A DNA stretch of 64,000 nucleotides from Knoxdaviesia capensis (Eukaryota; Ascomycota; Sordariomycetes; Microascales; Gondwanamycetaceae). The stretch is taken from positions 2,767,369-2,831,368 of the forward strand of contig LNGK01000003.1 of assembly GCA_001510575.1 (NCBI GenBank). Reading direction: 5' to 3'. This document shows positions 56,761-64,000 of this stretch, one piece after another; the first letter of the stretch is position 1; the number at the start of each line of letters is the position of its first letter. Both the position numbers and the translations under genes were made by a program. Under the pieces are notes generated by a model, which was not told where the DNA came from, did no database searches, and saw nothing but the letters and a program-made list of their open reading frames with translations.

Positions 56761-59143
56761 ATGAGTGGCCTTCTCTCAGTTGCACCCCCGGCCCCTCCGA
56801 CCCCGGAGCCACACGACCGGGACAGCGTCCAATTCGCCACTCCCGCCAGCACCCCACGACGCCTCGGGCCAGCGGCCGACATACACCAGGTCCCCACATC
56901 GCACGACGACCCGGACTCCGACTCCGACGCCGATGTGTTCACCGATCGCCGGAATGCGAATACCCGCCGCGCGCCGCTCCAGGAGTGCGCCGGCCAGGGC
57001 CCCACTTCCGACATGGTGCCCGGGCCCCGGCGCCGGAAGCTGGTGTTGTGCTTCGATGGTACGGGGAATAAGTTCCACGGAGACGATAGTGATTCGAACA
57101 TCCTCAAGATCTTCCGCATGCTGGACCGCACTGCTTGCGACCAGTGTAAGTGCCATATCCCCTAAGTTTATATATCCAGATCAAGACTTTGGCTAACAGA
57201 ATTCTAGACCACTACTACCAACGTAAGGAACCTGCTCCATATCCTCCAACAGTTCCACACTACTAACTTCCCCCTCCCCCCACCCAGCCGGCATCGGCAC
57301 CTACGTCGACACCGACGACCTCGGCCACCGCAGCCTGCGCGAGCGCATGCGCTCGTGGTACCTCAAAGCCAAAGACTCGGCGGTGGGCTCGTCGTTCGAC
57401 AAGCACGTGGTGGGCGGCTACCGCTTCCTGATGCGATTCTACAACCCGGGCGACGACATCTTCATCTTCGGCTTCTCGCGCGGCGCGTACATTGCGCGCT
57501 TCCTCGCCGAGATGCTCGACCACGTCGGCCTGCTCTCGCACGGCAACGAGGAGATGGTGTTCTTCGCCTGGAAGACCTTCTCGCAGTGGCAGTGCCGCAG
57601 CGACGACGGCGCCGATGCCCGCCACCAGGCCTTCCAGTTCATGAAGGGCTTCCGCGAGACTTTCTCGCGGCCGGTGCGGCGCATTCGCTTTCTCGGCCTG
57701 TTTGATACCGTCAACTCCGTGCCGCGCTTCGAGACCGCGTGGATGCAGCGCTCCAAGTTCCCGTACACTGCGCGGAGCACCGCCCGAGTTGTGCGCCACG
57801 CTGTTAGTATTGACGAGCGGCGGGCAAAGTTCCGCCAGGATCTGATTTACCAGCAGGCCATTGTCCCGGCCGCTGAAGCCGAGAGCATTGCTGCCAGCGT
57901 CCGCGCCGGCCTGCCCGCCGTGACCTCTCCGACAAGGAATAGTGTTGCGGTCGCCACCCCGGAACGCAAGTTCAACCCGTATCGGGCGAACAAACCGACC
58001 TCGGCTGCCGTGGCCAGCCCCAAAACCGTGGGCGACACTCCCCGCGGCCGACCGCGCGCTGGATTGCTGACAGCTGAAGTGTCGTTGGCGGTGCCAATGG
58101 GCCGGCGGAGCATCAGCAACGGGCGGCGGTTCAGCGGCGAGGACCAGCCGGAGCGGTTCCGCGTCCGGTCCCGGTCTCGCGGGGCCTCCAGCTACGCCGG
58201 CAGCCGCCGCCGGTTCCCCGGCCTCACCGCCGACGGTGCGTCCATCGGCTCGCACATCTCCCACCACATCCCACCGCCGAACCCGTACGACGACGACTCC
58301 GATGACGACGAGTCGCAGGACATCGACGAGGTGTGGTTCGCAGGTGGCCACGGCGACGTGGGCGGCGGCTGGCAGGTGGAGCAGGACGGCTGCAAGAACG
58401 CCAGCCACGTGCCGCTGACGTGGATGGTGCGCGAGGCCATGCGCGCCGGCCTGCACTTCGATATGGAGAAGGTCATTGACATGGGCTGTGCGGATGCCAT
58501 GCGCGACATTGACCCAGACCGGGCTGATGCCGAAGCTATCCCGGACATCCAGATCAACATGGCCATGTCAAGAACCGACACCGGCATAGCCGAGGACGAC
58601 GAGAAAGGCACCATGGCCGACCGAATCCGGAGCATGTCGAGGCGCGCCGAGACCGCCCTCACAGCCACCACCGCCACAGCCGTCCCCGGCGGCCCCGCCT
58701 CGGACCCGCCCTCGGGCACGGCGACCGATACAGCCCGCCCGAGCACGTTCCACGAGTCATTGCTGCGCGCCCACCGCTCCCGCATCCACGACTCGCTCAA
58801 GTACGGCTGCGGCCTGAGCCGCGGCACCGTGCTGTCATGGCGGCTGATGGAGTACCTGCCGTTCCGCCGCATGGACCTGCAGCCGGATGGCACGTGGCAA
58901 CCCATCCGCTGGCCGCTGCCGTGCGGCGAGGTGCGCGATATGCCGTTGAATGCGCGTGTGCACGGCAGCGTGGTGCGGCGTATGCGCGAGGACCCGTCGT
59001 ATCGGCCGGGGAATCTGATTGTCGGCGGTGGTGGCCGGGGGTGCCGCGTGGCTCCGGCCGAGCTTGGCATGGGTGAGTGGGAGTGTGTGGCCGAGGAGGG
59101 AGATCTTATCGGCGAGATTTGGGTGCGGAAAGGATATGCGTAA
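56761..59143 (+). CDS. DUF2235 alpha/beta-hydrolase (Tle1-like phospholipase fold)
   Basis: This predicted serine hydrolase belongs to the DUF2235 family, which shares its fold with bacterial Tle1 phospholipases; its fungal substrate is unknown. Three exons give 751 residues: 56761-57145, the 15-nt microexon 57208-57222 and 57288-59143. Introns are 62 and 65 nt; branch points are GCTAAC and ACTAAC. The microexon encodes YHYYQ, restoring the family motif YYQPGIGTY. Domain order: disordered N-terminus (1-90), KLVLCFDGTGNKF (93-105), YYQPGIGTY, the nucleophile elbow FGFSRGAYIARFLAEML with Ser197, FLGLFDTVNSVPRF, then a Pro/Arg/Ser-rich insert of roughly 200 residues. VWFAGGHGDVGGGW (482-495) follows, containing the catalytic-type His/Asp, and then a C-terminal family segment. 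The Ser-Asp-His set appears intact. No signal peptide is visible, so it is probably intracellular. The gene ends 206 bp from the convergent Nudix gene. Confidence 0.92.
57208..57222 (+). other. 15-nt coding microexon of the DUF2235 gene
   Basis: The exon ACCACTACTACCAAC sits between ATTCTAG and GTAAGG. It enters in phase 1 and leaves in phase 1. With flanking bases it encodes Tyr-His-Tyr-Tyr-Gln, which completes a conserved family motif; skipping it would keep frame but remove five residues at the active-site side. Confidence 0.88.
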
Positions 59144-59349
59144 ACGACCGCGAGCCAGATCCCAGATTGTTAGACAGTTCATCTCGAACGATGGCGGGTT
59201 GATTGATGCATTTTTGATATCAGATTGAGAGGGCACAATTCTCTACGGGACCGGTACCTGGGACCGAATCATCAGCTTGGGGTATTGCCAGTTAGCTACT
59301 TCGATAACCATGACACTGTTTCCCATCTAATAATAACTCCCCGTCAAGC

Positions 59350-60078
59350 TTAAGCACTGTCGCCACCAGCCCCGAGTCTGTATGTGCGAAAGCCCTCTAA
59401 GATAACACGCTTTGTATACTCCGTAGAAAACGGGATCCTGCGCCCATCCGCAACGACCTCAGCCCGAACCTCTTCTTCGGTGGCCCACACGTAATCCTGG
59501 TGCTCATTCGGATCCAGCCGGACAGCCGGGACCCCGGTCTCCGGGTCAGGCGCATCCTCAACCTGGACCTCGAAGGCGAACCGTTTCCAGAAGTACTTGC
59601 CCGTGCGATTACAGAACAGGTACGCATACGGCGCAAACAGCGCGCGCGCCGCCGCGCCCGCCGCAGACGGCACGATGTGCGCGGCGCCGGGCGGCATCTG
59701 CACGGAGATGTCCGCGGTCATCGGCACCGGCCGCACGACGTGGCGCGCGGTCAGGCCGGCCTCTTCCCACAGCTCGCGGGCCGCGGCTGCCAGCATGGTC
59801 GCGTCGGTGGCGTCCATGGCGCCGCCGGGGACCTCCCACAGGTTGGGCATCGAGTCGTGCGCCGCGCGCTGCACCAGCAGCAGCTGCGGGCCGGCCGCGG
59901 GGTCCCGGCCGGGGAAGAACACGAGCGCGAACGACGACAGGCCGGCCAGCCACGGCTCTTCGGCCTGCCTTATCCAGTCGGCCATGGTGATGTTCCACGG
60001 TGCCACGGACTCGTCGAATGTCAGGTTGGCAAAATCCGGCGCGCCGGCCGGAGCGGATGCGGGGGCGGGGTCCGGCAT
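59350..60078 (-). CDS. Nudix hydrolase
   Basis: This predicted nucleoside-diphosphate-linked-moiety hydrolase has an unknown substrate. It is a single exon of 242 residues starting MPDPAPASAP. The Nudix fold begins near residue 46 (LSSFALVFFPGRD, QLLLVQRAAHDSMPNLWEVP). The Nudix box runs from G86 to L109: GAMDATDATMLAA, then ARELWEEAGL. The metal-binding R101-E102-L-W-E105-E106 core is intact. Compared with the canonical G-x5-E-x7-R-E spacing, the box has one extra residue and Asp in place of the first Glu; I believe similar boxes occur in other fungal Nudix proteins. A second conserved block is NEHQDYVWATEEEV. There is no targeting signal, so it is probably cytosolic. The neighbouring DUF2235 gene converges on it. 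Confidence 0.92.
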   Translation of the reverse strand: MPDPAPASAPAGAPDFANLTFDESVAPWNITMADWIRQAEEPWLAGLSSFALVFFPGRDPAAGPQLLLVQRAAHDSMPNLWEVPGGAMDATDATMLAAAARELWEEAGLTARHVVRPVPMTADISVQMPPGAAHIVPSAAGAAARALFAPYAYLFCNRTGKYFWKRFAFEVQVEDAPDPETGVPAVRLDPNEHQDYVWATEEEVRAEVVADGRRIPFSTEYTKRVILEGFRTYRLGAGGDSA

Positions 60079-60532
60079 GGGAGTTTATGGCAATATTGGG
60101 ATACTGAATATATAGATTCTGATGAATGGGATAGGTTGTCGAAGATCAAACAACCGAATTGGCTCGGCATGCAGGAATGATCGAGAGAAAGGCGGGAACC
60201 CGCAGGAGACACAGATGCAGGCCTCACACAGCCGGATATATTGACGGAATCGCACAGGCAGAACCTGTCAAACACCGAAAAGATAGAGACTCCGGGCTGA
60301 CAGCTAAAAATTCGACAAACAGGAACCGGAATATAACGGATGGGCTCGGATGTAACAGTCCTAACGACTCACAGCTTTCGTGGGTTGGGTTTGAAGGGCG
60401 AAACTACTGTGCATTAGGGCAAATCAACGCTATCATAGACGTGGAAGCCTGGGACCCTAGACCCTATCTGGCGTTAGACAACCCTTGACCCTAAGATACT
60501 GATTTTGTCTCGCGGAAAATGAGTGCAACAAT

Positions 60533-60559
60533 TCCAGATCGCAATTTTTGCGATCTGGA
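60533..60559. repeat. Perfect inverted repeat (hairpin)
   Basis: TCCAGATCGCAA and TTGCGATCTGGA pair perfectly around a TTT loop. It lies about 450 bp upstream of the Nudix start and does not overlap a gene. Confidence 0.88.
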
Positions 60560-61663
60560 GTGTTTTTGAGTCAGAGATAGCTGTTATCCTGGATTTATTT
60601 AGGCCCACTACCTATTTTTGAATTTTTCCTTTGACGTGTTTTTGTGTCTGTTTACATTGTCTGCCTCGTATCTATGCCCTAATACCAGATATTTACAAAG
60701 GGTATTATGCATGCTTTTTTCTGGCTATAAATACGTCTTCTTCTCTCTCTCCCCTATCATTATTTTTCTTCCTCCTTTCTCTCCTCGTTCCAAACTTTTC
60801 CTCCTTCACACCTCCACCACAAACGACTTTCGATAACTGGCATGTTCCCATTTGTTACTTCATGACTTTGTACATCACATCGTAATACAAGCATGACTCG
60901 AGGATACGATAGAAGACTTTTCTTCTTCTTATTCCTCTTTTTATGACGATCCACTCTTGGATGGGGATCGCAATCTGGCCCCATTAGGGGTCAGATAGCT
61001 GGCCTAAGTAAGTCGAGACACTCTCAACGTCAACCATGTCTATGATAGCACACATCTAACGATACAACCCCTTCTAGTTACACTCACCCGTGATGGCCAT
61101 GTACGGAGGGCACACGGAGTGGGCTCCGGGTGCCCGGGGTCTACTTAGAGACCTTCAATACAATGGTGGGTGATCGCGCAGTGGGTGCTAAACTGGCTGC
61201 GATCGCTTCACTATTGTATTGTAGGGTGGATCTGGCTGGCTGGTGCGGTGAAGCACGCCTGGGCTCGCTCGCGCGCCCGGTGCGGTGCGGCAAGCCCCAG
61301 CGCTCGATACAGCACCAACTCCTGAGACTGGACTCTCCCGTGTTTGGCGGGAGCGCCTTATGGGGGCCGACTATGTCGGTCTCTGGCCCGGGAGGGTCCG
61401 GTTCCGGTGAAATGACAGGTTCTTTTCTGGACCGATTGTATGCATTCACAATGAACAGCGCGGGTTGACTCGGCGCTGGGGGACCATTTCTCCTCCATAA
61501 GACGCCCCGGGTGACTGGCCAACCGCCCAGCAGCCTTCCGGCTCCCGCCAGTTAACTGGTGGGAGTCGTAAGGCTGCCGTTGACGGATCCCCGGAGCCCT
61601 CTGGCAATGCTCCGAGTCCGCCAAGCCACCAACTCTACCAAGGAACCCTTCGAGTCCAGAGCA

Positions 61664-62692
61664 TTCGACACAGGCACGTCGCCCCCCTGTTTTGGGGGTG
61701 GCCGGTTTCCCAGCCTTCGACAACGCTCTCGTGCTGTTGTGCCCGATGAGCTGGAGTCTGGGTGAAATCAAGCTCATGAAGCATGACTCGTCCCCGGAAC
61801 CGACCGAATCGAAAGCCTTGGATTCAGAAGGCCACCCTCCCATTCTGGGGGGTCGGTTGCCTTGCTGAGGCTCAGCCTCAGGGTCATCGGGCCGTTGTGC
61901 CCGAGGAAGAAGCGGTAAGAGCCCCGGGGCGGGTGACCACTTGAACTCTCCAACACGGGCTGCCACTGGATCACCGGCATATCCAGAGTGCGCGTCCGTA
62001 GCTATTCATAGCCCGAATCGACCTGGCCCAACTGCGTTCTACTGGACACAGGCAGGTCGCCCTCCTAATTCGGAGGGTGGCCTGTCTCCCAGCCTTGGCC
62101 AGAGCTCCTCGGGCCTTGGTGCCCGAGGACGAAGAGGTAAGAGCTACGACACGACATGTACCAACCTCTGATCGACATAGATGCTGACTCTACCTGATTT
62201 TTCAGTTGGCCATCTAGTGATATTGAAGCACTGCGAGACTCTGCCCGAGACTATCGAGACCGTCGTCGAGACGGCCGCCCAGGTTCAGGCTAGCTGAAAT
62301 CCCTAGGCCACTCCTAGCAACAAGCCTGAAACGGTGATGGCCTCCTAGGCTCGCCGGCACAGTCGAGACAACCCGCTCCCAGTCCCAGAGACCATACTCT
62401 ACACCTCATGCAAGCTGGGCTGGCCACCCCCCATCCCCAATCTGGCCTGGCTATTCTGCCCGCCGGCTAGAGACTCCACCCAGAGTGTGCCCCCGCCCCC
62501 TTCCAACCTAGACCTGTCTCCCGAGGCCATATGGGCCGACATTCTCCGCTTCTTAACCCGATACTGTCCACAGCTGTTTATAGCTAGACCTGGCTTGCCC
62601 CAGTCGCGTCCTGTTCCACTGGACACAGGAAGGCTTTTTCTTTCCTCCTTCATTTTTGAGGGTGGGCTGCCTGTCTCTAGTCCAGGCTGTCC
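61664..62692. repeat. Cluster of four degenerate hairpin repeats
   Basis: Four related units of about 75-105 bp lie at 61664-61755, 61825-61925, 62041-62144 and 62617-62692. Each has a GGCAGGTCGCCCTCC-like arm facing a GGAGGGTGGCCTGTC-like arm. Three of the four are introduced by GACACAGG, and three continue into a (T/G)TGTGCCCGA/TGGTGCCCGAGG block, two of these with GAAG(A/C)GGTAAGAGC. Sequence between the arms varies while the pairing is kept. They are not coding in any consistent frame. Confidence 0.7.
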
Positions 62693-62952
62693 CCGACGTT
62701 CTTTTCAACATATTCCATTCCATAAATAGATATATTCAATCTTATTTTGCCCCGGAAGCATCAGCATCGTGCCCTTGTGTGTAGAATCTCAAATACCAGG
62801 GTCTAACCCTAATGCTCTCGCAGCATCGCCACCTCAACTCGCCGAAAACTGCCTTGTCCAAACACGCACCGTAGCCCCGCGTTATGGCCGCCAGGGCGCA
62901 CACCCGCTGTGGTTGGGGGGGTCCATAGATCTAAAAATTGTAGTGTCTCCCC

Positions 62953-62980
62953 CTCCGCCGCCGCCGCCGCCGCCGCCGCC
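62953..62980. repeat. (CCG)n trinucleotide run
   Basis: About nine CCG units in a row, not inside a supported gene. Confidence 0.9.
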
Positions 62981-64000
62981 CAGTTCATCAAGACAGAGAG
63001 GGGGGGAGGGGGGCTCTGCCATCATCATTTTCAACTCTCCGATATCCCCTAAACAACATGAGAGACCTGCACCAAGAGCATCTGCTTTGTGCCGTGACAA
63101 ATGCACGCGGTCGTCTGTGGCACGTTACGAAACCCAAAACCCCGCGTTTTGGAGGCGAAGGCTCGGCCCAACTCGCCCGGCACGAAGAAATAAGCACGGC
63201 CAACAGCCCTGTGGCATGCCGGGTTTCAGGGTTTTTGATGTGATTTAATTTTGGCAGAGCCAGTTCGTATTCCCAAGGCCCCAGTTTATAATCAAAAAAA
63301 AAAAAAAATGCTCCGCTGATCGACAGAACGATCCGGGGAACCGCACCGCACAGAACACAGCACAAGGCAACCTCGTATTCTTGCGTCTGCAACGTAGCAT
63401 GTGCGCCGTTCTTCCCGGCGAATTTAAGCGTGTGCCGTGGTTACGCAGGGCGGGGGATGATTCTAATCAGGCGGGTTTTGGTCTGCCTCTAAGCTTTTTG
63501 GGCGTGTGGCACGGCCCATTTTCCCAGGCTCTGTGACGTCGCTTATACATGCAGACACAAGTACCAATCTGCAACGACTTCAACGTCCCCGGAACATGTC
63601 CCCCGCTGCCCGCCCCAAGTACACTCGCTTATACGACACCGAGGAGGAGGGGGGCCGAAACTTGTTCTTCAAGGCCACCGTCCGGAATCTGACAGGTCTC
63701 AGCCGCCCTTCAGCTGGCCTCGCATAAACACCCCGTTTTCGGTCCGTACGGGGAGAGGGGGCTGTTCATGGGGAATTTTCAGGACCGCGGTCCTCTGCTA
63801 TTTCACGAGACACAGACACACTTACACGATCTTCAGTCTCGTGTTGATAGGTATGCAGAGGGAGGCGTTGCGGTATGGATGGTGTTCATGTGCCGCTGCT
63901 CCCTGTGTCTGAACTTCTTGGTCGGCGCATGTGTCCTTGATCACTGCCTCGTATATCACGGAATCTGGTGATGACATTGCGAGGGCAACCTTTGGGGATT

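Larger units (their letters stand above)
60079..64000. other. Intergenic end of the window
   Basis: No supported gene. The region contains a 12-bp-stem hairpin at 60533-60559, a C/T-rich stretch at 60700-60800, a cluster of four degenerate hairpin repeats at 61664-62692, a (GCC)n run at 62953-62980 and a poly-A run at 63294-63308. A short frame at 63596-63727 could be the first exon of a plus-strand gene that continues beyond the window, but it has no recognisable domain. Confidence 0.5.

Noticed and set aside
57263..58456. 397-codon frame antisense to the DUF2235 gene
   Set aside because: A mirror of a GC-rich coding exon; no motif is present in the antisense product.

Overview
The window is nuclear DNA of a filamentous ascomycete (Pezizomycotina). 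The evidence is short introns with GTRNGT donors and RCTAAC branch points, long pyrimidine-rich leaders, a fungal-type Gbeta, a Nha1-type Na+/H+ antiporter with a long cytoplasmic tail, a DUF7719 membrane protein and a fungal CBM1 module. I see no operons, CRISPR arrays, rRNA, convincing tRNA genes, or transposase or reverse-transcriptase reading frames. I do not place the genus.

Thirteen protein-coding genes can be supported, and gene density is low. Left to right: (1) Gbeta subunit, minus, 978-2672, five exons; (2) RCC1-type Ran exchange factor, plus, 9023-11107; (3) Na+/H+ antiporter Nha1, plus, 16573-19534; (4) basic, proline-repeat orphan protein, minus, 20388-21931; (5) DUF7719 membrane protein, minus, 23079-24131; (6) GPI-anchor de-N-acetylase Gpi12/PIG-L, plus, 26867-27970; (7) mitochondrial helical-repeat protein, probably an organellar expression factor, minus, 29090-31408; (8) LSm3, plus, 33231-33810, four exons; (9) small secreted six-cysteine protein, minus, 34010-34453; (10) small secreted protein with a C-terminal CBM1, minus, 36718-37161; (11) alpha-arrestin with a PPxY motif, minus, 43192-45426; (12) DUF2235 alpha/beta-hydrolase, plus, 56761-59143, with a 15-nt microexon; (13) Nudix hydrolase, minus, 59350-60078.

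The genes do not form one pathway. Most are conserved housekeeping genes for signalling, Ran and nuclear transport, ion homeostasis, GPI anchors, RNA metabolism, mitochondrial expression and transporter endocytosis. Two small secreted proteins (34.0-37.2 kb) lie in the middle. Three gene pairs converge closely or moderately: LSm3 with the secreted protein, DUF2235 with Nudix, and Nha1 with the proline-repeat protein. Long divergent intergenic regions separate Gbeta from RCC1 and the arrestin from DUF2235.

The rest is large intergenic space (6.3, 5.5, 6.0, 11 and 3.9 kb). It holds strand-biased pyrimidine tracts that end at start codons, microsatellites, an exact 200-bp tandem duplication (37.8-38.2 kb), a 19-bp tandem repeat inside an intron (23.46-23.54 kb), telomere-like motifs, a recurrent 14-bp palindrome and a cluster of degenerate hairpin repeats (61.66-62.7 kb). 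I found no clear previously undescribed multi-gene system. The most unusual items are the proline-repeat orphan gene, the microexon, the hairpin-repeat family and the 200-bp duplication.
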